From: Cladosporium sp. IMV 00045
Taxonomy: Eukaryota; Ascomycota; Dothideomycetes; Cladosporiales; Cladosporiaceae
Assembly (NCBI GenBank): GCA_001931905.2
Contig: MSJI02000862.1
Location: 35,047 to 99,046, forward strand
Length of the DNA: 64,000 nt
Direction: 5' to 3'
Part shown: positions 40,793 to 50,728 of the stretch, one piece after another
Numbering within the stretch: position 1 is the first letter of the stretch
Layout of the letters: each line of letters begins with the position of its first letter
Position numbers and translations under genes: made by a program
Notes under the pieces: generated by a model
What the model saw: the letters and a program-made list of their open reading frames with translations, nothing else
Told to the model about the DNA's origin: nothing
Database searches by the model: none

Positions 40793-43700
40793 TCACCAAT
40801 CAAACTCCTTTCTAGCAGTGAGCTCCTTCTCCAACCCCTCCAAAACCCTCTCAACCCCATTCCTCACAACACCCAGCATCGTCCTGCCCTTCACCCTACT
40901 ATAGAAGACCGGACAATCTCTACTATCACAATTGACCTCCTCACCAAAAGACAAACCAGCACAACTGCGACAGACATCTTCCAGATCCCGGTCGCGCAAT
41001 TCCGCCTTCTGAATCTTCCGCCGCAGCGCGAGCACAGTCTGCTGCGACTGGGTATTTCGGCAAGTATGGCAGAGCGGCAAAGGAGCCACATCGCGCGTCT
41101 TGGGCGGCAGGCGGTCGCGGCAAACAATACAGAGAGAAGAGCCCATATAGCTCTCCATAGTCTTCTTCCTCCCCACGCCAACATCCCCATCACGACTCCC
41201 CCCAAGCAATCGAATACGCTGCACTTTCGGCATCTCATCATACCACTGCCTCACATTCGCACCTACAAGGTTAAAGATTCTCTCCAGAGGCGGGATCAAA
41301 TTCTTCGAAATGTAGTACTCAGCATCGAGCTCCGCGTGCTCTTCGTTGATCAAGCGCTCGGGTTCTACGCAGCGCTCGAAGAGCCTGGCGCCAGGCGCGC
41401 CGGCGATGACCACGTATGGTACGCGCTCGCCGTACTGCGGTTCCAGCCGGGGGTCTTTCAGCATGCGTTTTGTTGCGATCAAGGCGCCAGGTGGCGCGGG
41501 TCCTTTGTCTGAGTAGGTGCCCAGTTTCACTTCTTTCGCGAAGCAGAAGTCTTGGACGGAAAATCGGCCGGTCATGATTTTAGTGCACTGCGCTTGGAAG
41601 TAGCGCTTCACTTCGCTTAGATCTGAGGTCCGGAAGAGGAGCTTGAGTGCTTTCTCTTCAATTTTCTGCTCCGCGGGTGTTCCGTCGCGACGGACCGTCT
41701 CAATGCCTTTCGCGTCAAACTCTGGCTCTTTCTGAGAGGGAGACTCGTACTTAAATCCGACGTAGCGTTTCTTGGCCAGTAAGACGCAGGGGTGATAGAC
41801 TTTCTCGAACTTCAGCTTGATCGGTCTCGGGTTCATGTCTGTAACTGCCTTGGAAATCTCGTCGCCAATCTTGAAAGCTTCGTCTTTTGACCGACCCTTC
41901 AGGTGGATGAACAAGCTGTCAGTGTCACCGTAGACGACTTCGGCGCCCCATCGCTCTACCGAGTGGATAAGAGCGATGGCCTTTTCGAGCGTTTCACGGC
42001 CCGTCTGGACGATGGAGTCTGCGATCTCAGAACACGGCATGCGGCCGGAGAAACTGGCGGAGGTGTAGCCATAGGTGACATTGGCGATGAGTTTCAGAGC
42101 CAGCTGTCTGTTGTTAAGGAGCTGCTGTAGAGTCTTATCATCCTTGTCGACCTTCATGCCGCTCTTGACCATAACGCGCGTCTCTAAGATTTCTCCCAGC
42201 ATTTTAGCGAGAAGAGACTTGCGCATCTCTGGCTTGACGTACATCATGCCATTCGGAGATATGTTGACTTTGTCCTTAACCAGTTCTAGAAGGCCCGGTG
42301 TGCGTTTGAAGTCAGCGAACCCGAGTTTGTTCGTCCCTCGCCAATTCGTGATGCGTCCAAGACAGGTGGAGTAGCAGTAATTGTAGGCGATCATGACACT
42401 CGGGTACAGACTCTGAAAATCCAAGACCAAGACAGGGCTCGTGTAGAACGAGGACATGGGCTCCATGACCAGTGGCAAGCACTCCAGCGCATTTTGAGCT
42501 CCGACCTGCTTGCGTGACGGCGAGACGAGCACGAATGACTCCGGCTTCGCGATACGAAACATGAGCGATTCGACCTTGAATTGCGAGCCACGGCTAAAGA
42601 CCGAGAAGAAATCCACACCCAGCAAGCGTGCCTGCTCCGATGTTCGTGGGATGAGCTCATTGGCATCCAGGATTTCCAAGTCAAGTTGTGTGCGTGTCAT
42701 AATATAGTCCAATGCTTTGGCTAAGTCTCGAGGTTTCTCGCTTCGAAACCACCTCGTCAGAGTCGCAAAGGAGTAGTGTGGTATGCGCCTGTGAAGTAAG
42801 TGGAACACAACATTCTCCATCGTGTACTGAAGGAGGTTCAATTCCGCCCTCATGGCTCTCCAGATATTGATGGTATGTCTGCCGGTGATGCGAACTGTGG
42901 AGGTGTGAGTGAAACCCCAACGGTCCGCGTCTTTGCCAAATCTGCCATGCGATTGCGATTTCATGCGTGAGAATTCATCAGGCAGGTTGAACTCATACTG
43001 TAACCTCGCACGCTCAATAAGATAGCCCCAACTGCTGTTGTGCACTTCATACCCGGTCAAGATGTCAGGATCGTGCGAACGTACAATGTCGACCATGCGA
43101 TTGAAAAGGTCGAGCTCGTCGTCTTCCTCATCCAGTTGAACATTGTTGCCTAAGATGCGGCGAATGCGCTTCGCCAACGTCTCATCTTTGGGATTTGCCA
43201 GCACGATGATTCCGAGCTTCACGCCATCTTCCAATTGCTCATCAGCAAGACACCAGACGACCATGCTGACCTCATCCTTCTCTGGATCAGGCGAGAGATC
43301 TGCGCGAGTGTTGATGTGAACTTCCAAACTCATGGTCGACATATAACCAGTCTCGTGCTGAACACTAGTACTGGCCTTCCTCTGGGAGAACTTGAACCCG
43401 TGTTTGTTCTTTTGCGTAGGACCATCGATCTGAGAAAGCTCAGCGGCCGGTCGGTTCTTTCGCTTGATTTGCGTTGCAGGTGGACCGTCGATCTCCAAGT
43501 CTTCCAGCGTATCTCGCTCTACAGGCTGCTCCGAGCGCATCCAGAGTCGGACCTCCTCGTATGACGGAGGCGGTTTTACAATCTCCCAAGTCCTCAAGCA
43601 ACATTGATGCGAGCGTCGCTGATCGATGAGTTCCTGTTTTGACTTCTCGATTGGCCATGACTTGACCGGAATTGGCGTTCCATCTTTGTCGAAATCGGGA

Positions 43701-45874
43701 AGAAAGGGCAAAGTCTTGCTGTCGAGGCGGAATTCTTGACCTGCATATTCGCGGGGACGCTCAGGTACATCGTTTTCATTGCTGTAATAAGCTTCTTGAT
43801 AGACGACGGGAGGCGTGACGGTCCGATCGACTTCGTCGTATGTCGGTGGTGCATGCCCAAAGACAAGACTACGAACCCCTCCTCTGTTGCTAAATGTGCG
43901 CGCATAGTTTGCGGTTGCTGATGCGTCCAACTGTCGCTGCTGGCCACTCTTTCCAGTGATCGTTCTTTGTGAAGAACCTGATTTTACAGAGCTGAATGAT
44001 GTACCAAACGATTCCTTAGCCGCAGATTTTGCTGACGGTGGAGGCTTTTCCATCGATGAGTTCGTGCCTTCGCGTTGACGCAGTCGAAGCTGTGTGTCTG
44101 GGTCATGGGGATCTTTGACGGAAGGGAAACTCAGTTTCCGCGAAGATGTAGATGAAGACTGTTGCGATGGCTTCGGTGGTTGGCAAGAGGGCGGCAGCGC
44201 AGGCTCCTCGAAATTGCTCGCGATTTCTTGGTTTGGGGGTGGTTCGCCTGCTTGAGATGGCGCGTCTTCCAACTTTCGCCGTTTCTGGTCCTGTACGCGA
44301 AACGCGCCATGCCGAGACGATGACGGTCGCTGCTGCTTGTTGTGAGCCTCAGGATGCAGATCTCCATCAGGACCTGAAGCTGGTCGTTTGTGCGCGAAAC
44401 CGTTGGCTTGATCGACCGCTTCGGGCGCCACATCATTGTGCTCAACCTCTTCAGCAGCAGCCTCGATGTCTTCGGGGTGCCCATGGACTTTCGCTTCACC
44501 CATGGCGCCATCGAGACCAACATCGGCAAGCTTTTGGCGCTGTGTGATAGCTTTGAATTTGGCGGCTTCCTCGTCAGATTCGTACTCGTCTTCATCCGCA
44601 AGCTGTCGAATTGTCCCCAAGTCTACCAGCGCATCGTCTTCATGTCTTGATGCCAGCAAGTTCTCGATATTGTTGTCACCCTGTGCCTCCGCATTGCCGT
44701 CAGCACGCCATTTTACAGCGAGGGTCTCGTGGAAAAGGTCAACAACGCTCTCCAAGACCGTCGGCACGCTATCGTCAGTCCGTTGCATCTTTTCAAAAGC
44801 CTCAAACGTGACATCTCCACCACCCCTCGCTTTGCGCTCCTGGCTTGCCAACTCATCTATCATCTCACGAAATTCCTCCTCATGGATCCAGCCGCCTTTT
44901 GCATCATTCCTCGGATCAGCACTCATACTCACAAGCACTTCGGGTGGAAATGGCGAGGAAGTAGGATCCGTAATACCCATCCTCATCTTACGCCTCCTCG
45001 TCTCGTCCTTCCACAGCCCAGCCATCGAATTCACCAGTTTTTCCTCTGGAGGCAAATTCTCCAGCGAGCTCAGCCGCTCTATGAAACTGTGGTGAAGAGG
45101 CCGCTCTTGAATCTCGTGTCTGTTCAAAATGTCCTCCACTCGCACATCAAGTTCCAACTGACAATGACTTTGACGAGGGAATTGCGACTCCTCCAACACT
45201 TGCTCTTTCAATATCGACCGATCATGCCAAAGGTGTGTGATCTCATCCATTTCTTCCCACGCCGGCACGGGCTCCCGAAAACGAGGTCTGGCGCACTCGA
45301 TATACGCGCAACCGTACAAGTTGAAATCGCACATCCATTGCAGCAGGTATTGTAGATGCGCCTCGAAAGGTTGGAATGTCTTTCTGAGAATCGCCCCTTG
45401 CTGAAGTAGATCGGAGAAGCGCGTCATGTGTAGCGGATTCAACAGGTAGATCTTGAGATAGTAGCTGTACCCGACGTTGTATCCAAAGAAGGGCACGCCT
45501 TTGACCAAGCTGATGTGTGCTACGAAGGCGGAGTTGCGTGGACTGTCGTATGGGTTCCGGCGGTACGAGAGAGCAAGGGCATGATCGATGGAGTGGCGGA
45601 GGGTGTTGATATACGCGTCTACAGTCCCTTTGTCCTGCGCTTCCGCGTATGGAATATACAGGTAGGGAAACGCGCCATGGATGTGCAGACAGACTTTCTG
45701 TCCAGTCTCGGTGGCTCCAAAGACGCGTATTACAGGTACTTGTGGTAGATTGTTGCGCTGTGTCGGCGTGATACTCGAAGGACCCCAAAGAGGAGGGTCA
45801 AGAGGTCCAGGTGCATTTTGATAGTGGTCCACGCAGTTCAGTCTGACGCGAAAGACCTCTTCGTCTTTAGCCAT
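40793..45874 (-). CDS. REV3: DNA polymerase zeta catalytic subunit REV3
   Basis: Single exon of 1693 aa. The N-terminal B-family domain (IRVFGATETGQKVCLHIHG) is followed by a long, poorly conserved Ser/Glu/Gln-rich linker (about residues 300-780), an exonuclease-like fold, and the palm with motif A DFQSLYPSVM (about 1150), motif B KLIANVTYGYTSASFSGRM and motif C YGDTDSLF (about 1312). The C-terminus has two Cys clusters: CysA (CIVC...CHTC) and CysB (CRSC...CDSRDC). CysB carries the Fe-S cluster and binds the accessory subunits. Pol zeta extends past lesions in translesion synthesis and causes most damage-induced mutations. Minus-strand and plus-strand frames inside it are shadows. Confidence 0.97.
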   Translation of the reverse strand: MAKDEEVFRVRLNCVDHYQNAPGPLDPPLWGPSSITPTQRNNLPQVPVIRVFGATETGQKVCLHIHGAFPYLYIPYAEAQDKGTVDAYINTLRHSIDHALALSYRRNPYDSPRNSAFVAHISLVKGVPFFGYNVGYSYYLKIYLLNPLHMTRFSDLLQQGAILRKTFQPFEAHLQYLLQWMCDFNLYGCAYIECARPRFREPVPAWEEMDEITHLWHDRSILKEQVLEESQFPRQSHCQLELDVRVEDILNRHEIQERPLHHSFIERLSSLENLPPEEKLVNSMAGLWKDETRRRKMRMGITDPTSSPFPPEVLVSMSADPRNDAKGGWIHEEEFREMIDELASQERKARGGGDVTFEAFEKMQRTDDSVPTVLESVVDLFHETLAVKWRADGNAEAQGDNNIENLLASRHEDDALVDLGTIRQLADEDEYESDEEAAKFKAITQRQKLADVGLDGAMGEAKVHGHPEDIEAAAEEVEHNDVAPEAVDQANGFAHKRPASGPDGDLHPEAHNKQQRPSSSRHGAFRVQDQKRRKLEDAPSQAGEPPPNQEIASNFEEPALPPSCQPPKPSQQSSSTSSRKLSFPSVKDPHDPDTQLRLRQREGTNSSMEKPPPSAKSAAKESFGTSFSSVKSGSSQRTITGKSGQQRQLDASATANYARTFSNRGGVRSLVFGHAPPTYDEVDRTVTPPVVYQEAYYSNENDVPERPREYAGQEFRLDSKTLPFLPDFDKDGTPIPVKSWPIEKSKQELIDQRRSHQCCLRTWEIVKPPPSYEEVRLWMRSEQPVERDTLEDLEIDGPPATQIKRKNRPAAELSQIDGPTQKNKHGFKFSQRKASTSVQHETGYMSTMSLEVHINTRADLSPDPEKDEVSMVVWCLADEQLEDGVKLGIIVLANPKDETLAKRIRRILGNNVQLDEEDDELDLFNRMVDIVRSHDPDILTGYEVHNSSWGYLIERARLQYEFNLPDEFSRMKSQSHGRFGKDADRWGFTHTSTVRITGRHTINIWRAMRAELNLLQYTMENVVFHLLHRRIPHYSFATLTRWFRSEKPRDLAKALDYIMTRTQLDLEILDANELIPRTSEQARLLGVDFFSVFSRGSQFKVESLMFRIAKPESFVLVSPSRKQVGAQNALECLPLVMEPMSSFYTSPVLVLDFQSLYPSVMIAYNYCYSTCLGRITNWRGTNKLGFADFKRTPGLLELVKDKVNISPNGMMYVKPEMRKSLLAKMLGEILETRVMVKSGMKVDKDDKTLQQLLNNRQLALKLIANVTYGYTSASFSGRMPCSEIADSIVQTGRETLEKAIALIHSVERWGAEVVYGDTDSLFIHLKGRSKDEAFKIGDEISKAVTDMNPRPIKLKFEKVYHPCVLLAKKRYVGFKYESPSQKEPEFDAKGIETVRRDGTPAEQKIEEKALKLLFRTSDLSEVKRYFQAQCTKIMTGRFSVQDFCFAKEVKLGTYSDKGPAPPGALIATKRMLKDPRLEPQYGERVPYVVIAGAPGARLFERCVEPERLINEEHAELDAEYYISKNLIPPLERIFNLVGANVRQWYDEMPKVQRIRLLGGSRDGDVGVGRKKTMESYMGSSLCIVCRDRLPPKTRDVAPLPLCHTCRNTQSQQTVLALRRKIQKAELRDRDLEDVCRSCAGLSFGEEVNCDSRDCPVFYSRVKGRTMLGVVRNGVERVLEGLEKELTARKEFDW

Positions 45875-46875
45875 AATCGAGGAAGGTTTTTTGGTGGGTC
45901 ATGATCCTTGGTGTATGAAGATGATGTACAGCTGAGCTTGAAGACGGCGAGTACTTTGGATGAAGAAGAGCGAATGTTGTTTGAGGCGAGGTGTCACGTC
46001 AACATGTAGAGGCGATCACTTTACGCGCTGATGTTATGGTATCTAATCTGATCTCGATGACGTCGCCATTCTTCTCGTCTTTGGACTCGACATCGGAAGC
46101 TGTTCGTTCTATTAATAAAAGTGCAACTCTTCTGAGAACATGTCACGATCTCCAACTGGGATGCTAGTCTACGCTTCCCTCTCAACCCGTTTCTGACAGG
46201 TCACATATTCCAAAATCCCAAGCTTCTCATGACTGCAGCCATCACATGTCACACAAATATTTTACCCTTTCAATCCCGCATCGACGCTATGCCTCGGTGC
46301 CATCTAGCGCAAGATGCAGGCTTCGGCGATATTAAGAGCAGCAAGACGAACGTGATCATCAACCCCCGCAAGCCTCCAAGTCACGATGTCGACACAGACA
46401 TGCAGTAGGCTGCACCCAAGCCGTCTTGCCTTTGCATCCTTCTCGGCGGATATAGCATGTCTTCACCACTCAGCTCAGGCACCTGGCTCTAATCCGATCG
46501 TACTACTCTCACAAGGGTGTACAAACACCTGCAGCACCCCGCGGTCCTAGTCAGTGACCTGCATTTGCCCCGCCCGGTATATGCAATATATCCTTCTCGA
46601 CCTTCCATTCACACCCAGCCGTCTGCTCCTCACGACCAAAAGAAATGAGCTTCTCTAACGGCTCGCCGGTCATGCGCTTGTCTTAGACCCTGCCCTCCTT
46701 GCGGCATTATGTAGGTTTCTTGCTTGGACTTCTGCACATCACTCCTTGGCCTGGGAATATTGATGCTGGTATGCAAGTGCTTCGGGCAGGTATTTAACCA
46801 TTCCTTTCGTCTCTCATTTATTCTCCGACTGGAAAGCACCGGTTCTGCGCTGGCCGTTCAGCAGCTCCTGCCAGA
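45875..46875. other. Intergenic, REV3 / GH31 divergent promoter region
   Basis: 1 kb. The element TATTTAA near 46791 is about 85 bases upstream of the GH31 ATG. No open frame with coding character, repeat or RNA gene was seen. Confidence 0.45.
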
Positions 46876-49800
46876 ATGGTGTTCTCCAAGCAACTCTTGT
46901 CTGCGCCCTTCGCACTCATCCCGATTGTCTCTGCGAATCTTGTATCTCGTCAAGATGCAGGTGCACTCGACTCTTGTCCCGGCTATAGAGCTAGCAGTGT
47001 TGAAACCTCCGACAGTGGTTTGACTGCGTCTCTCACCTTGGCTGGTACTGCGTGCAACGCCTATGGCACCGATCTTGAGGAACTCACTTTGACCGTGGAG
47101 TACCAGAGTGGTATGTGAACCATTATATAAAAAGATCATTGCATTGAGAAGTTGACAATCACCAAAGACCAACGACTGCACGTCAAGATCCAAGATCCTG
47201 CCAATCAGGTCTATCAAGTCCCAGACTCTGTTCTCGAGCGTCCGCCCAACGGAGAGACAAGTGCCAGCAGCAACGACCTCGAGTTCCAATATGAAGAAGA
47301 TCCATTTAGCTTCTCCGTAGTAAGACGCGAGAGCGGCGAAGTTCTCTTCGACACCTCTGCTACGCCAATTGTCTTTGAAGACCAATACCTTAGACTCCGC
47401 ACGAGTCTGCCAGAGAACCCCAGCCTGTATGGTTTGGGTGAACATTCTGACTCCTTGTAAGTGTCGGATATCAACCTTCTGTGGGCCTCGCGGTTGACTG
47501 GTCTTCCAGCATGCTCAATACTTCTGACTACACCCGCACGCTCTGGAATCGCGATTCTTACAGGATCCCCAGAGGATCCAACCTCTACGGCTCCCATCCC
47601 GTATACTATGATCACCGCGGTGACAATGGAACGCACGCCGTGTTCTTACTGAACTCAAATGGTACGAAGCTGTTCCCACTCAGCTGGATTTCTAAATAAC
47701 TTTGAGCCGTCCTTAGGCTATGACACTGACATTATGTTACAGGTATGGACGTAAAGATCGACGATTCTGACGGCCAATACCTTGAATACAACACAGTTGG
47801 CGGCATCATCGACCTTTACTTCGTCTCCGGCCCCACGCCAGTTGAGGCTGCCCAGCAATACTCAGAGGTCGTTGGAAAGAGTGCCATGATGCCATACTGG
47901 GGCTTTGGGTTCCACCAATGTCGATACGGCATGAGAGACGTCTACGAAGTGGCGGAAGTTGTAGCCAACTATTCGCAAGCCGGCATCCCGCTCGAAACCA
48001 TGTGGACAGACAGTGAGTCCTAACAACTTTCACCCCGGATAGCTTCCCCAGCTAATGCACCACAGTCGATTACATGTACCTTCGATGGGTCTTCACACTT
48101 GATCCTGAGCGATTCCCATTGGAGATCGTCCGTCAGCTTGTAGATACACTACATGACAACGACCAACACTACATCGTGATGGTGGATCCTGCCGTCGGCT
48201 ACGCTCCAGACCAGGGTTACTCGGCATTCGATGATGGCGTTGAATCATTCATGAAGACAGAGAATGGCTCCATTTACAAGGGCATCGTCTGGCCTGGTGT
48301 GACAGCCTACCCCGATTGGTTCAAGCTCAGCACTCAAGAATATTGGAACGACCAATTCCTGACCTTCTTCGATGCCGAGACAGGCGTCGACATTGATGCT
48401 TTGTAAATCTCTACTATGACTGCAGCCTCTCGCTCGAACATTGCTGACGTTGTCAAGGTGGATCGACATGAATGAACCTAGCAATTTCTGCGACTACCCA
48501 TGCTCCGACCCTGAAGGAGAGGCAGCGGCTCGCAACCTACCTCCCAAGCCGCCAGCAATTCGACTGGGAAGCCCGCGACCTATCCCAGGGTTTCCTGACG
48601 ACTTCCAACCTCAATGCCGTGCTGTCGTCACATTTAACGTCAACGCTACTACCTTCTTCGGCGAGAACATCCTGATCTTGGGTAGCTCCATCACTCTAGG
48701 CAACGACAATATCGTCAACTCTGCTCCCTTGAGTCCAAACAACTACCCCATCTGGAGCGCTGAGATCGATATGCCTGCTGATGGCACCTTCACGTACCAA
48801 TATGTTCGCTCTCAACCAGATGGTACATTCATCTACGAGAACAGCAACCGCACCATCACAACAGGAGGATGTGACAGCACTGAGAGCACCCAAGACAGCA
48901 TCGGGACGAGTTCGCCGCCACAGAATAATTTCAAACGACACACAAAGTCCACTTTTCGCAACACAGCACTCAAGAAGCGTCAGGCTTCTGGTGATGCCAT
49001 TGGTCTCCCAGACCGCGACCTCATCAACCCTGCGTACGCAATCGACAACGAGTTCTACACCTTGAGCAACAGAACCATGAACACCGATCTGATCCATGAC
49101 GGCGGATGGGCCGAGTACGACGTCCACAACCTCTACGGTGCCATGATGTCCGAAGCCTCTCGCATCGCCATGCTCTCACGCCGCCCAAACCTCCGCCCGA
49201 TGATCATCACACGCTCCACCTTCGCGGGCTCCGGCCGTCAAGTCGGACACTGGCTAGGCGACAACGGGGCTGAATGGGACCAGTACCTAACCTCCATTTC
49301 GCAACTTCTCGATTTCAGCGCCCTGTACCAATTCTCCTATACGGGCAGCGACGTCTGCGGCTTCTCCGGCGAAACGTACGAACACATCTGCGCGCGCTGG
49401 GCCTCGCTGGGCGCTTTCTCGCCTTTCTACCGCAACCACCGCGAAGTCAACTACCCACCTCACGAGTTCTACCGCTCTGCCCTCGTCGCCGAATCCGCGC
49501 GCAACGCCATCGAAATCCGCTACAAACTCCTCGACTACATCTACACCGCCATGCACACGCAGTCCGAAACCGGCACTCCCCTCCTGCAGCCCATGTTCTT
49601 CCACTACCCCTCCGACCCCGCCAACAACGCCCTCCAGCACCAATACTTCTGGGGCCCGGGCCTGCTCGTCGCCCCCGTCACGGAAGAAAACAGCACAACC
49701 GCCACTTTCTACCTCCCCGACGACGTCTTCTACGACTACTACACGCACGAGCGCGTGCGCGGCGAAGCCGCAACCCACACCGTCTCCGACGTACCTCTGA

Positions 49801-50156
49801 CGTCCATCCCGCTCTTCTACAAAGGCGGCAGCATCGTGGCCCTGCGCGCCAACTCCGCCAACACAACCACCGCTCTGCGGCAGGAGAATTTCGCGCTCAT
49901 CATCGCGCCGGGTCTCGACGGCAAAGCGCACGGCGAACTGTACCTCGACGACGGGGAGAGTCTGGAGCAAGCTGCTACCAGTCTGATTCAGTTCGACTAT
50001 GACGGTGAGACGGCGACTTTTACCATGGGAGGGACGTTTGATTACGATGCGGGCGTGATTATTGAGAGTATTAGCGTGCTGGGGAGGGAGGGCGGGCCGG
50101 AGAGTTTCGCACCTTTTGAGGTGGCGTTGACGGGGCCGGTGGAGATGGAGGTTTGA
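46876..50156 (+). CDS. Secreted GH31 alpha-glucosidase with internal CBM20-like module
   Basis: Exons 46876-47110, 47168-47456, 47510-47661, 47743-48012, 48066-48402 and 48458-50156 give about 993 aa, all in phase with good donors and acceptors. The signal peptide is [22 protein letters not shown]31 features: [32 protein letters not shown], the catalytic nucleophile in [10 protein letters not shown] (about 430), [10 protein letters not shown] with the acid/base (about 697) and FSPFYRNH. The enzyme hydrolyses terminal alpha-glucosides (maltose, starch fragments) outside the cell. Between the nucleophile and the acid/base, residues about 480-566 (48614-48873) read as a CBM20-like starch-binding fold: [47 protein letters not shown]. 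The typical binding tryptophans at LGxW and xWE are replaced. Confidence 0.93.
48614..48873 (+). other. CBM20-like module inside the GH31 coding sequence
   Basis: About 86 codons with the CBM20 order of strands: [18 protein letters not shown], a Leu-Gly turn, P-I-W-S-A-E-I, the F-T-Y-Q-Y-V strand, and E-N-S-N-R near the end. Known CBM20s sit mostly at C-termini of amylases and glucoamylases. Here it is inserted just after the nucleophile motif. Two sites usually occupied by Trp in binding site 1 read Asp and Tyr, so binding may be weak. The assignment is by eye. Confidence 0.7.
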
Positions 50157-50559
50157 TCTTGCAGGAGAGGGTGAGGTTGGGGATAGGTATGGGATGCGGT
50201 GGGCGGGGGTGTGCAAGGGTTGAGTGGTCGTCGGTCAAGATATACGGGAGTTAGAGGAGGGTAGAAGGTAATCAGGGCGAAGACGTTCTGCAGAGTAGAG
50301 AGACCTTCGTTGTGCAGAGCCCGTTGTTGTATAGGAATGGGGGAAAAATGATTCGTCACTCTAGGAGAATATGCATGTATGCATGCACCGCTCTGCTGTA
50401 CAGGATGCAACAAACCTCGCAGATGATGATCAGAAGGCGGATTACGTTACCAGCATCTCTCTGATTCAATGACCTCCATATCGAGTTGAAAAATCACGGG
50501 TCAATCAAGCAAAAGATAATCACAATATCATCCCAAAGAAAGGGGGACGAGGAAAAAAA
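50157..50559. other. 3' flank of GH31, no supported gene
   Basis: 3' region ending in an A-rich run before the assembly gap. No gene or repeat was seen apart from poly-A. Confidence 0.4.
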
Positions 50560-50579
50560 NNNNNNNNNNNNNNNNNNNN
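50560..50579. other. Assembly gap (20 N) inside poly-A
   Basis: Twenty Ns are preceded by 7 and followed by 23 consecutive A. The true length of this A-tract is unknown. It lies in the convergent 3' space between GH31 and SLA2, so no coding sequence is affected. Confidence 0.98.
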
Positions 50580-50728
50580 AAAAAAAAAAAAAAAAAAAAA
50601 AAGAACCGATCAAATGAGAAACTGTGCTCTCGCAAGTAAATTGTCGGCTATCATGTATACACACGCGCTATCGCTCCTTTCCCCTTCTCGTCTCATCAAC
50701 CTCACCAGAAGACTTAGTAACATAGCTA

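Noticed and set aside
40793..45874. Long plus-strand frames (40709-41512, 44436-45095, 44729-45355)
   Set aside because: They lie antisense to REV3, whose polymerase motifs are unmistakable, and match nothing themselves.
49287..50216. 309-codon minus-strand frame and 242-codon plus frame
   Set aside because: Both overlap the GH31 catalytic sequence in wrong frames and arise from its GC-biased third positions.
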